Assembly (NCBI GenBank): GCA_017962005.1
Contig: JAGCWE010000112.1
Span: 1 to 44,399, forward strand
DNA from: Paludibacteraceae bacterium
GTDB lineage: Bacteria > Bacteroidota > Bacteroidia > Bacteroidales > Paludibacteraceae
Reading direction: 5' to 3'
Length of the DNA: 44,399 bases
The notes under the pieces were generated by a model. It worked only from the letters and a program-made list of their open reading frames with translations, made no database searches and was not told the DNA's origin. How positions within the stretch are numbered: position 1 is the first letter of the stretch; every line of letters starts with the position of its first letter. Below, one piece after another: positions 34,023 to 42,486 of the stretch. Both the position numbers and the translations under genes were made by a program.

Positions 34023-34845
34023 GACAGCCTAACAGCCAACCGACTATCAGTCCTGTCGCTGTGCATTTAAGCCTGCCATTAACTGCTTTTCTTGCCGGCT
34101 CGAAGTGCCCATGCAGTACTACAGGAGCGGTGACAAGGGCATATCGGCTGTCACGCTTTGCCTTGTTTTCCATAAACTCCTCGATGCTTCTCAGCGGCAG
34201 TATTATCTCTTTTCTGCCCATCGCCAGAGTCCATGCATTAGACTGAATCTGCGGCACATTGGCATCCGCATAGAAGGCGGCGGTCATTGAATCCAGTTTG
34301 TCCACTTGCTCGCAGTCAAAGCGGTACTGTCTGTCCGCATGTTTCTTAAAGATTTGATACTCTTCAACAAACTGCTGGTTGGTGTTCAGATAATACATAA
34401 TCCGCTCTTCCATCCAAGGTATTTCCTTCCGGTTGCGCGTCACAAACTGAAAGGCTATCTGGTCTTTCATCACCATTTGGAGGGTGTCCGTCAGTGGGTT
34501 TTTTCTTCCGTAATCCACATAGTCCGCCACTCCGTCGTTCAGGCAGTCAATCACACAAAAGGCATCAAAGGTCTTATGAAGCGACTCGTAAAAACTCTTC
34601 ACCTCACTGACAGACGGACCGTTCAGCGTGGCTATAGCACTGACCTTGTACAGTTTGTTCGCGGGACGCGAGTAATAGAAACCCGCCGCCATACAGAGAA
34701 GCATGACACCTCCCACCAACCACCATCGTTGGAAGGACAAACGAAGCATCTTCGCCACAAGTTGCACAAACCATTCAACTATTCTGACTATTCCTTTTGC
34801 GCAACTGCGCAGCACATCCCATAGGGTTGTTTCTTTCTGTTCCAT
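33964..34845 (-). CDS. Wzz/chain-length-determinant-like membrane protein
   Basis: A 293-residue protein with two membrane helices (about 41-59 and 263-281) flanking a large extracytoplasmic domain, the topology of polysaccharide co-polymerases of the Wzz type. The segment before the second helix (HFEPARKAVNGRLKCTATGLIVGWLLG) and the post-helix basic tail (FFDERRRIIRWLRQK) fit that class. It lies 22 bases downstream of ftsZ and ends the operon. It probably influences O-antigen or capsule chain length, but function is inferred from topology only. The 3' end overlaps dedA by 59 bases. Confidence 0.7.
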   Translation of the reverse strand: MEQKETTLWDVLRSCAKGIVRIVEWFVQLVAKMLRLSFQRWWLVGGVMLLCMAAGFYYSRPANKLYKVSAIATLNGPSVSEVKSFYESLHKTFDAFCVIDCLNDGVADYVDYGRKNPLTDTLQMVMKDQIAFQFVTRNRKEIPWMEERIMYYLNTNQQFVEEYQIFKKHADRQYRFDCEQVDKLDSMTAAFYADANVPQIQSNAWTLAMGRKEIILPLRSIEEFMENKAKRDSRYALVTAPVVLHGHFEPARKAVNGRLKCTATGLIVGWLLGCLIAAFFDERRRIIRWLRQK

Positions 34846-34867
34846 AGTATATTGACTTGTTCAGTAA

Positions 34868-36238
34868 TTATCTTCTTCCCCGCATCCATCCCCAGAGGTC
34901 TTTTTTCTGATTGTCCTTCTTCTCCTCCGGTTGCTCTTGGCGTTCAGGCTCATCCTGTTTTTCCAGCTCGGCATCTTCGAATTGGATGACAAACTCATTA
35001 TCACGCACTTGCTGCATACGGGATGTGCCTCCCGTTTGAACTGTTGCAGTGCCTGCCGCCCCAGACCGTTTGGACTCTTCCGCCTTGCGAAGTTCTTCCG
35101 CTTTCAGAAGCTCCTGCGCCTTGCGAAGTTCCTCTTCACGGCGCGCTTCCTCTTCTTTACGCGCCTCCTCCTCTTTCCTTTTCTTTTCCTGTTCGTCGTT
35201 AGGATAATTCATTTCAATGGCTTCCGAGATAGTGGGGCGTGACTGATCCTTGTCCGGCTCTGTAGTAGGAATATCGCTGATGGTATAACCGGTGGCAATA
35301 AGAGTGATGCGAACATCCTCTCCCAAGGTGTCATCATAGGTGGCACCCCATTGCACCTCCACATCCTCGCCAACCTGTTCCACAAACTCATGTAACTGGT
35401 CAAACTCGGAGGCAAGTATATCGTGTTCCTGTGAGCAGTACAATTGCAGCAATATGCGTTTGGCACCGTGCACATCGTTAGAGTTGACAAGCGGCGACTC
35501 GAGGGCGTTTCGGATGGCATTGGGCAAACGGTTCTCCCCTCCTGCCTGGCCTACGTTCATAATCGCCACACGGCCATCCTTGAGCGTGTTATAGACGTCG
35601 GCAAAGTCCGTGTTGATATAGCCTTCTACGTTGATAATCTCAGCAATCGACTTGGCCGCGTTGGTAATCACATCATCCGCTTTGGCGAAAGCGGTCTTGA
35701 TGTTCATATTGGGATAGAGTTTGGTCAGTTTCTCATTGCTGATAACGATGATGGCGTCCATGTGCTTGGCAAGTTCCGCCACACCGAGCATCGCTTTCTC
35801 TATCTTTTTCCGCCCTTCGAAGGCAAAGGGAATGGTGACAATGCCCACTGTCAGTATCCCCATCTCCTTGGCTACCTCGCCTATCACAGGTGACGCTCCC
35901 GTACCTGTTCCGCCTCCCATACCGGCGGCGATGAAGAGCATTTTTGTGCCGTCATCCAGAGCCTCCTTGATACGGTCGCGGTTTTCTTCCGCATACTGCC
36001 GCGCCTGTTCGGGACGGCCGCCGGCTCCCAATCCCGGTCCGAGCTGGAGTTTGGCAGGAATGGGTGATGAACTGAGCACCTGACGGTCGGTATTGCATAT
36101 CAGGTAGGTGACACCCGGGATGTTCTGCCGGTACATGTAGTTGATGGCGTTTCCGCCGCCTCCGCCGACACCCATCACCTTGATGATGGAATCTTGGGCG
36201 AATTCAAGTTGGATGGGTAATAAAGTATCGTCTTCCAT
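34868..36238 (-). CDS. ftsZ: Cell division protein FtsZ
   Basis: FtsZ is the tubulin-like GTPase that forms the division ring. The 456-residue protein has the nucleotide loop IKVMGVGGGGGNAINYM, the tubulin signature MGGGTGTGASPVI (G-box) and the later GQAGGENRLPNAI block. A long C-terminal linker follows: residues about 350-391 are almost purely Glu/Lys/Arg with Ala/Leu (EKKRKEEEARKEEEARREEE), likely one charged single helix, then a disordered stretch and the final basic KKDLWGWMRGRR. FtsA lies 34 bases upstream. The run murC-ftsQ-ftsA-ftsZ is the distal end of a division/wall cluster. Confidence 0.96.
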   Translation of the reverse strand: MEDDTLLPIQLEFAQDSIIKVMGVGGGGGNAINYMYRQNIPGVTYLICNTDRQVLSSSPIPAKLQLGPGLGAGGRPEQARQYAEENRDRIKEALDDGTKMLFIAAGMGGGTGTGASPVIGEVAKEMGILTVGIVTIPFAFEGRKKIEKAMLGVAELAKHMDAIIVISNEKLTKLYPNMNIKTAFAKADDVITNAAKSIAEIINVEGYINTDFADVYNTLKDGRVAIMNVGQAGGENRLPNAIRNALESPLVNSNDVHGAKRILLQLYCSQEHDILASEFDQLHEFVEQVGEDVEVQWGATYDDTLGEDVRITLIATGYTISDIPTTEPDKDQSRPTISEAIEMNYPNDEQEKKRKEEEARKEEEARREEELRKAQELLKAEELRKAEESKRSGAAGTATVQTGGTSRMQQVRDNEFVIQFEDAELEKQDEPERQEQPEEKKDNQKKDLWGWMRGRR

Positions 36239-36271
36239 AGTGGTAATAATATTTTCGTTGTTGGTTCCTGG

Positions 36272-37570
36272 TTATTCCGGCTTTTGAGCATCGGTGAATA
36301 TATAGAGTATCTCCTGCTGTGTTGCCTGGAGAACCCGACTGGTGAATGACTTGCGGTCGCGGACCACAAGGTTGGTGTGACTGTCACGCCAATCCGATCC
36401 GTGAATGAGTGCGCCTATAAGAGAGGTATAACGCGGCTTGCAGAACTCGTCATCAGTCTGGCGATCCAGCAAGTACGCATGACTCCCGAACTGAACGGGC
36501 AGCGAGGTGCGTTCCTGCAGCCACCCGACCAGTCCGTCCAGCATACATGCGCCACCGGTCAGATACACCCCACCCAATCGCTCCTCATACTGATGCAACA
36601 CGTTGAGAATGGGTTGCAGAATCTCCCCCTGCTTCATCTCAATGAACTCCGCCAGCGCGGTAAGGCTGACGCGCTGTGTGGTCTGGTCGGGATGGTTGCT
36701 GGGCAGTACCATCGCCGAGTCGCGCTCCACATAACGCGGCGAGGCGCAACCGTATTTGCACTTAATATGCTCGGCGTAATTGAAAGGAACTCCCTGCTGC
36801 TCGATGAAGCGAGATATATGCCATCCGCCCTGCGGGACAACGAGATTGTGCAGGAACTGGTTGCCCTTGTAGATGGTCAGTGTGGTGGTCTGCGCGCCAA
36901 AATCAATAACAGCGCATCCATTTTCCTGTATTTCCGGCTGCCCCGTTGTAATGGCACTCAACAACACATCCGGACGAACAAATGTCTGCTCTATCGTTGT
37001 CTTGGCATTCTCAAAACTCTTGAGCAAGTTCTCTCTCGCCTCACGATGTCCGACAAAGGCATTGAAATTGATTTCCCATACGGCTGCCTTCTGGCTGTCC
37101 GTAGGCTCTGTATCCTGCTCCATACCGTCCAAAACGTAATAGGAGGGCAGCACATCAAACGCTGCCACATCGGGATTGCGGCGTTCGATTTTGTCAATAC
37201 ACTCCTGCCTCATCTCGTTCATTATCTGCTCAGATATCGCACGCTTGCGGATGAGGTCACGTTTCGACTTGACAGGAGCCAATTGCATCCCCTTCCCGCC
37301 AATGAGGGTGTATGCGGACGGGATAGAACTGACCTGGATGCGGTTTGCCAACAGGTGCAATACCCTGTTTATCATAAAACCCGCATCATTGATCTGGTCC
37401 ACCATGCCCCGATTGACGCACGGTGACTGGTTGCTTTCCTCATATGCCAGAACATGAAGCATATCCGTGCCTACTTTCTCGGCGGCCATAGCCCGGACAG
37501 AGTGACTGCCCAGTTCCACCGCCACAAGAGGAAGGTCTTTTACTGAATGGGTAATTGGTCGTTTCGGCAT
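36272..37570 (-). CDS. ftsA: Cell division protein FtsA
   Basis: FtsA is the actin-like protein that tethers FtsZ to the membrane. It begins VAVELGSHSVRAMAAEKV (phosphate-1), has the SHS2-like region with LLANRIQVSSIPSAYTLIGG, the phosphate-2 block CAVIDFGAQTTTLTIYKG and the adenosine motif VYLTGGACMLDGL. I chose the ATG at 37570 (MPKRPITHSV, 432 residues); a TTG at 37591 would add seven residues. A C-terminal region (SFTSRVLQATQQEILYIFTD) could act as the membrane-binding helix. It sits between ftsQ and ftsZ. Confidence 0.93.
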   Translation of the reverse strand: MPKRPITHSVKDLPLVAVELGSHSVRAMAAEKVGTDMLHVLAYEESNQSPCVNRGMVDQINDAGFMINRVLHLLANRIQVSSIPSAYTLIGGKGMQLAPVKSKRDLIRKRAISEQIMNEMRQECIDKIERRNPDVAAFDVLPSYYVLDGMEQDTEPTDSQKAAVWEINFNAFVGHREARENLLKSFENAKTTIEQTFVRPDVLLSAITTGQPEIQENGCAVIDFGAQTTTLTIYKGNQFLHNLVVPQGGWHISRFIEQQGVPFNYAEHIKCKYGCASPRYVERDSAMVLPSNHPDQTTQRVSLTALAEFIEMKQGEILQPILNVLHQYEERLGGVYLTGGACMLDGLVGWLQERTSLPVQFGSHAYLLDRQTDDEFCKPRYTSLIGALIHGSDWRDSHTNLVVRDRKSFTSRVLQATQQEILYIFTDAQKPE

Positions 37571-37593
37571 CTTTTCATCAAATTTTAACAACG

Positions 37594-38310
37594 TTAATAA
37601 CGTCCCACAATCTGCCCGTCGAAACGGGCGTCCAACTCTCTGTAAGCGGGGACAGCGCCCCTGCCGGCACTCATTTCTTCTATAAAAACGCGCACTTTGT
37701 GCAGTTTCTGCACATAATCCGTCATCCTACCGAGGAGGATGACCGGTTCCCCTTCCGACTGACGGAGTACCGCCTGTTTGCCCTCGCGAATCTCGATGCT
37801 GCGTATTCGCGGCTGCCAATAGGAATTATCGTTGAGCCATACAACAAAGTCGGCTATTTCCTCTTTCGCCATCTGCTCGCCTATATGCCCCCTCACCCAT
37901 ATCACATTCGTCCTGACACCAGAACGGACAGGCATACGCTTGCGGTCAGCATCCACATAATACGTTTCGCCATCAGACAATACGCGCAGAATGGGCATGC
38001 GCTGCTCCACGTACAACTCGACAATGGTATCTCCGCGCTTGTAACATCTCGCGCTGCGTACCAGATCATTGGCAAGCATACCGTCCTCTATCGCCTGAGT
38101 AGAGATACGGCGCATAGGCATCCCAACAGGATAAAGATTCTGCTTGCGAAGACCGGACTGAATCTCGTTCACATTCAAAAAGTCCCCGTTTGTCTCTATA
38201 TTGACCACACGGCAGATTTCATCCTCCCCGCCACTGGCAGCCCATACCACTCCTACCACTATCGCGACAACAGCCAACGCTATACCACCTATCCTGAATA
38301 CATTCTTCAT
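37594..38310 (-). CDS. ftsQ: Cell division protein FtsQ
   Basis: A 238-residue single-pass protein: short cytoplasmic start, membrane helix (about 7-24, GGIALAVVAIVVGVVWA) and a periplasmic domain. The POTRA-like part includes RVVNIETNGDFLNVNEIQSGL, and the following region has RSARCYKRGDTIVELYVEQRMPILRV, a typical FtsQ/DivIB pattern. Identity rests on this layout plus position between murC and ftsA. It starts five bases after the murC stop. Confidence 0.88.
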   Translation of the reverse strand: MKNVFRIGGIALAVVAIVVGVVWAASGGEDEICRVVNIETNGDFLNVNEIQSGLRKQNLYPVGMPMRRISTQAIEDGMLANDLVRSARCYKRGDTIVELYVEQRMPILRVLSDGETYYVDADRKRMPVRSGVRTNVIWVRGHIGEQMAKEEIADFVVWLNDNSYWQPRIRSIEIREGKQAVLRQSEGEPVILLGRMTDYVQKLHKVRVFIEEMSAGRGAVPAYRELDARFDGQIVGRY

Positions 38311-38315
38311 ACCAC

Positions 38316-39680
38316 TTACACCTTCTTTAATTCAATTGCCATATCCGCCACCAGCCTGTCTATATCCCCCGCACCAAGCGTAAGGACAGTAACCGGCCGG
38401 GCAATAGCGCGCACACGTCCGCAGATGTAGTTCGTCAATTCCGCCTTCTGCACCACTACGGCAGACCGTCCGCAGCGGATTCTATCAGCAAGCGCCTCCG
38501 AGGTAACACCCTCAACAGGCTCCTCCCGTGCGGGATAAACAGGCAGCAGAACCACTTCGTCCAACCCGCTTAAAGCCGCAGCAAAACCATCCATAAAGTC
38601 ACGCGTACGCGAATACAGATGCGGCTGGAAAATCCCTATAAGACACCGTTGCGGATACAGTCTGCGGGCAGACTGAATCGCTGTCAGCAGCTCCTTCGGA
38701 TGGTGAGCATAGTCGTCAATGTAGGCTACCCTATCTGTCTGAACGTGGACGTTAAACCGCCGCAAAACACCTTTGAACGTGCTTACCCCCTGCCGCAACA
38801 TCCGCTCGTCCGCACCTGCCAACCAAGCCACCGCCATAGCCGCGGCCGCGTTCTCCACATTGAACAGCACCGGCACACCCAACTCCACATCCGCCAACAC
38901 ACCATCCGGCGAATGCCAGTCGAAGAACAAGTGACCATCGGTCATCCGTATGTTGTCCGCATAAAAATCCGCCTGCTCATTGACGCTGTAGGAGTATATC
39001 CGCACATGTCCATTGCCCGCTACGCTGCAGCCTTTCCGAATGACAACCGCCTCCGTCACCAGCCTTGCATACTGCTCAAAACCCTCCTGATAGCCCTCCG
39101 CAGTACCGTAAATGTCCAGATGATCGGGATCAATGGCAGTGATGGCCGTGATAGCGGGATGCAAATGCAGGAACGAACGGTCGAACTCATCCGCCTCCAC
39201 CACAACAAGACCGCTACCGCTGTCCATTATCAGGTTAGACCCTTCGTTCACACTGATACCGCCCAAGAAGGCATTCACTCCCTGCGGCTTCATTATATGC
39301 GCCAGAAGGGCAGACGTGGAGGTCTTTCCGTGGGTGCCTGCCACGCACAGCGCGCGCATACCGGCAGTCACCGCGCCCAACATCTCCGAACGCTTGAGAA
39401 CAGGTGTCTGCCGGTTCAGGAAATACTGATACAAGCGAGTCTGTACCGGCACCGCCGGTGTCCAAACCACAGTCCAGTTCCTCTCCGCCACTTCCTCGGG
39501 CGAATCGGCGTAGATAATCCGAATACCTTCCGCCTCCAATTCGCGCGTCAGAGGCGACGGCGTACGGTCGTAACCCTCCACATGACATCCACGCGCGGCA
39601 AACCAACGCGCCAACGCACTCATTCCGATTCCCCCAATACCGAGGAAAAACAGGGACTCTATGGAGGAAAGGGTTATCAT
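38316..39680 (-). CDS. murC: UDP-N-acetylmuramate-L-alanine ligase
   Basis: MurC adds L-alanine to UDP-MurNAc with ATP, the first peptide step of peptidoglycan synthesis. The 454-residue protein has the N-terminal Rossmann motif FFLGIGGIGMSALARWF, the ATP loop VAGTHGKTSTSALLAHIM, EADEFDRSFLHLHP, AITAIDPDHLDIYG, YIDDYAHHPKEL and FQPHLYSRTRDF. All are standard for MurC. The start overlaps the upstream phosphoesterase stop (ATGA, 39677-39680), so the gene is translationally coupled to it rather than to murG as in typical division/wall clusters. Confidence 0.96.
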   Translation of the reverse strand: MITLSSIESLFFLGIGGIGMSALARWFAARGCHVEGYDRTPSPLTRELEAEGIRIIYADSPEEVAERNWTVVWTPAVPVQTRLYQYFLNRQTPVLKRSEMLGAVTAGMRALCVAGTHGKTSTSALLAHIMKPQGVNAFLGGISVNEGSNLIMDSGSGLVVVEADEFDRSFLHLHPAITAITAIDPDHLDIYGTAEGYQEGFEQYARLVTEAVVIRKGCSVAGNGHVRIYSYSVNEQADFYADNIRMTDGHLFFDWHSPDGVLADVELGVPVLFNVENAAAAMAVAWLAGADERMLRQGVSTFKGVLRRFNVHVQTDRVAYIDDYAHHPKELLTAIQSARRLYPQRCLIGIFQPHLYSRTRDFMDGFAAALSGLDEVVLLPVYPAREEPVEGVTSEALADRIRCGRSAVVVQKAELTNYICGRVRAIARPVTVLTLGAGDIDRLVADMAIELKKV

Positions 39681-41080
39681 TTGAGCCGTATGGTCTCCTT
39701 GTAGATTCTTCCAAAGCGGTCCTCCGCCTCAACAGTCAGTTCCTTGGCGTTTCCCGAAGGCACGGCGGAGAAATAGTTGCGCGTGCGGAAAGGCACATAG
39801 TCGTCAATGACCCGCGCGCCGTTCACATACTCGCAATAGTCGGGGTCGTAGGAGTAGAAGCGGCTCATATCACCCTTGAGTACGCCATCCTCATAGTAGC
39901 GCACATGCCAACCGTCATCCACGTTCCAAATCTTGGCAACCACGGCATTGGGGCGATCCATCACCCTGCCAACAGGGTACAGCTTCATCTGGTAGGTCTC
40001 GGGGAATCCAGTCGCCTTGAAGTACCACGAATGCTGTCTGCCGTTCCCCTCAAAGACCTGATAACCGCGGGGCGCGCCATCGCTGCTGACGGGGGACGTC
40101 CACCAGTTGCCGCACAGGGCGCCGATGTTGTGCTCCATAATGCCGCCACCGAGGTCCTTGTTGGTGTTATGATGGTGATGACCTGTGATGAACGCAGCCT
40201 GGAACTTGCCGTGCAGGACATTGAGCAGTTCCTGTCCGTTGCCAATCAGCCCGCTGTCCTCCGCCGGCTTGACAGGAGCGTGCATGGCGATGTAAATGAG
40301 GTTGTCCATATTGATGGCAGAACGAAGCAACTGCATCAGCCAGTTCCACTGGTCCTCCATCTTGAGGGTGCAGACATAGCCCTTGTTGCCCGTATAGAGC
40401 ATATCGTTGAGCACCACATAATAGGCATCACCCAACTGGAAGGCGTAGTAAGTGGGACCGAAGTCGCGCTCGTAGCAGTGCGCGTAGTTGGCATCGGGAT
40501 TCTTGGCAAGGTACTTGTCGAAATCGTGATTGCCTATCACCGGATACATGGGTATGCCTGTCTTCTTGGCAAAGTCCTTGTAAATCTCGTTGTGACTGTA
40601 CACGTCCCAAGATATATCCCCCAGCACAATGCCCGCCACCTGCACGTCCTTGTGTCTGGCGACCGTCTCCTTGATGTCAGGCAGGGCTTCCGCATAGAGT
40701 TTGTCTATGTCGGTATCCACATCCAACTGCGGGTCAGCCATCGTAATCATCGCATAGCGGTTCTTGTCGCCCTTCATCGCCTGAAGAGCGAAGGAATAAA
40801 CGTCCTTACCGTCCTCAAGACGCTGATAGAACTGCGGAACACCCGTCGAGTAGTCCGCCACATAGCCTTTCGGGGTCACGATATAGACGAAACGCGCCTT
40901 GTCGTTCACATCGAGCGAGTAACCGCCCTTCGCATCGGTCTGCGCAAAACTGAATCCGTCTGTCACCAAGACCGACCCCAAAGGCTTGTTCTCACCTTTC
41001 ACCACGCCCGTCACGGTGCGCGCTTCTGTCAACATGCCTGCGGCAAACAAAGCCGCCGCTATCACCATCATTCTTTTCAT
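39677..41080 (-). CDS. Exported calcineurin-like phosphoesterase
   Basis: A 467-residue secreted protein with a signal peptide (MVIAAALFAAGMLTEA). Three parts are visible: an N-terminal carboxypeptidase-regulatory/MetallophosN-like beta domain (TVTGVVKGENKPLGSVLVTDG), the metallophosphatase core with ITMADPQLDVD, VLGDISWDVYS, VIGNHDFDKY, AMHAPV and FITGHHHHNTN carrying the metal ligands, and a C-terminal beta domain (about 330-467). The substrate is unknown; family members act on phosphomono- or diesters in the periplasm. Its coupling to murC suggests, without proof, an envelope role. Confidence 0.9.
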   Translation of the reverse strand: MKRMMVIAAALFAAGMLTEARTVTGVVKGENKPLGSVLVTDGFSFAQTDAKGGYSLDVNDKARFVYIVTPKGYVADYSTGVPQFYQRLEDGKDVYSFALQAMKGDKNRYAMITMADPQLDVDTDIDKLYAEALPDIKETVARHKDVQVAGIVLGDISWDVYSHNEIYKDFAKKTGIPMYPVIGNHDFDKYLAKNPDANYAHCYERDFGPTYYAFQLGDAYYVVLNDMLYTGNKGYVCTLKMEDQWNWLMQLLRSAINMDNLIYIAMHAPVKPAEDSGLIGNGQELLNVLHGKFQAAFITGHHHHNTNKDLGGGIMEHNIGALCGNWWTSPVSSDGAPRGYQVFEGNGRQHSWYFKATGFPETYQMKLYPVGRVMDRPNAVVAKIWNVDDGWHVRYYEDGVLKGDMSRFYSYDPDYCEYVNGARVIDDYVPFRTRNYFSAVPSGNAKELTVEAEDRFGRIYKETIRLK

Positions 41081-41152
41081 TGAATTGTCTCCTTACTATT
41101 TAGGTTTATTATGTGTATGTCCGTTCCGCCGAATCAACAAGAGAAGTATCCC

Positions 41153-41677
41153 TTATTGGAAGAACGAGAAAAAGACGCTTCCGTACTCGCGTGTCTCTTT
41201 GTGCCGTGTATGCCACGTCACGTCGGTTGTCTTGCCGTGTTCGAGGACGAACCATCCTCCCTCGCGCAGCAGCGGAAATACGAGGTCAGGCAACTGGTCG
41301 ATGTTCTCCAGCATATACGGCGGGTCGGCATAGATGAAGTCGTAGGTGGCGTGGCATGCGCTGATGAACTTGAACACATCGCCCCTGACTACGCGCAGGT
41401 TGTCTATCCCCAACTGCCTGCACACCGATATGATGAAGTTCTGCTGCGTATGCGCCATCTCCACCGCCGTGACACTCCTTGCACCGCGACTCACGAACTC
41501 CAACCCTATGCCACCCGTTCCCGCAAACAAGTCCAGCATATCCACCCCCTCAAAATCCATACGGTTGTTGAGCAGGTTGAACAGGCTTTCCTTGGCGAAG
41601 TCGGTGGTCGGCCGAGCCGTTATATTTTTAGGGGGCGCTAATCGGCGCCCCCTAAATCTGCCGGAGATGATTCGCAT
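41153..41677 (-). CDS. rsmD: 16S rRNA (guanine966-N2)-methyltransferase
   Basis: RsmD methylates G966 of 16S rRNA using S-adenosylmethionine. The 174-residue protein has the family opening RIISGRFRGRRLAPP, RPTTDFAKESLFNLL, the SAM motif MLDLFAGTGGIGLEFVSRGA, and the catalytic DFIYADPPYM (DPPY). A perfect 11-bp inverted repeat (41628-41638 / 41645-41655) lies within the first 20 codons, encoding FRGRRLAPPK; it lacks a T tract and may only be coincidental. It is 15 bases downstream of the pseudopilin-like gene. Confidence 0.94.
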   Translation of the reverse strand: MRIISGRFRGRRLAPPKNITARPTTDFAKESLFNLLNNRMDFEGVDMLDLFAGTGGIGLEFVSRGARSVTAVEMAHTQQNFIISVCRQLGIDNLRVVRGDVFKFISACHATYDFIYADPPYMLENIDQLPDLVFPLLREGGWFVLEHGKTTDVTWHTRHKETREYGSVFFSFFQ

Positions 41678-41692
41678 AACTGTCTCACGGGC

Positions 41693-42451
41693 TTATTCCC
41701 AGTTACCGGCGTTGTTGTTAGGCGCATCCACCGAACCGAACATCAGTCCGGGATAGTGGTCCAGTTTCTCCTCCTTGTCAATGAGGTTGACCAGTTCCAG
41801 CTTGTTCAGGTCGCTCAGATAGGTCCTGTAGTGCGCTCTGGCAACCATAATAGGAACAACAATGCCCTGCGAGGTGGAATAGGTGTTGTTCACCTCCAAC
41901 TCGAAACGCTGGCCGTTGCTATAAGGGATATACGTGATGTCGGCAATGTTGTCGGCCGTGAACTCGCCCTTGAACAACGTCTCAATCATGTTCCTGTAGA
42001 TGGTATCGCGGCGGAATCCCTGCAGTCCGTTGCTGACCACATCACGGTCGTTCGCCCAAACGTATGCGTACAGCACGCTGTCCACGTCCGTATTGAGTTT
42101 CACACGAGCCTTGAGCAACGCCTTCTCCATCAGTTTCGCCGCCTTATGCTCGGTCATACCGCTTTCCAACTGCTTGTCGGTCAGCGAGCCCTCCTTCAGC
42201 ACCTCTTTCTTGGGAGCCGTCTTGAGGAACAGTACCAGTGAGTCGAGGTCGTCGGTATAACGGCCGTTCTCCAACTTGTATTCCGCCACAGCGGTACGAA
42301 GGTGTATCAGATTGGCCACCACAGCCTGCTCACGTTCAGCGCGTGTGTTCTCAAAACGGATAGGCACCACCACACTTGACACGCACAGATAAGCCAGATA
42401 GACAATCGAAATCACCAGCAATACGCGGATAATATACTTCGATGTATTCAT
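41693..42451 (-). CDS. Single-pass membrane protein with pseudopilin-like N-terminus, unknown function
   Basis: A 252-residue protein with one N-terminal membrane helix (about 8-29). Directly after it, the helix AEREQAVVANLIHLRTAVAEY followed by KLENGRYTDDLDSLVLFL resembles the pseudopilin pattern (helix, then GxYPxxLxxL). The rest, with VDSVLYAYVWANDRDV and YIPYSNGQRFELEVN, is not recognised. It lies 35 bases downstream of glyA and 15 bases upstream of rsmD, so it is probably cotranscribed. No classical pilin cleavage site is seen, so secretion-system membership is not claimed. Confidence 0.75.
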   Translation of the reverse strand: MNTSKYIIRVLLVISIVYLAYLCVSSVVVPIRFENTRAEREQAVVANLIHLRTAVAEYKLENGRYTDDLDSLVLFLKTAPKKEVLKEGSLTDKQLESGMTEHKAAKLMEKALLKARVKLNTDVDSVLYAYVWANDRDVVSNGLQGFRRDTIYRNMIETLFKGEFTADNIADITYIPYSNGQRFELEVNNTYSTSQGIVVPIMVARAHYRTYLSDLNKLELVNLIDKEEKLDHYPGLMFGSVDAPNNNAGNWE

Positions 42452-42486
42452 AGTATAACTCTGTTTGTTTTACTTGTATATTGTTC

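Noticed and set aside
36377..37426. A 349-residue open frame opposite ftsA
   Set aside because: Antisense to ftsA with no independent support.
38619..39704. A 361-residue open frame opposite murC
   Set aside because: Antisense to clear murC motifs; composition rich in His and Arg as expected for a shadow frame.
41628..41655. Perfect 11-bp hairpin as a terminator or riboregulator
   Set aside because: It lies inside the conserved start of rsmD, encodes family-conserved residues and has no T tract in either direction.
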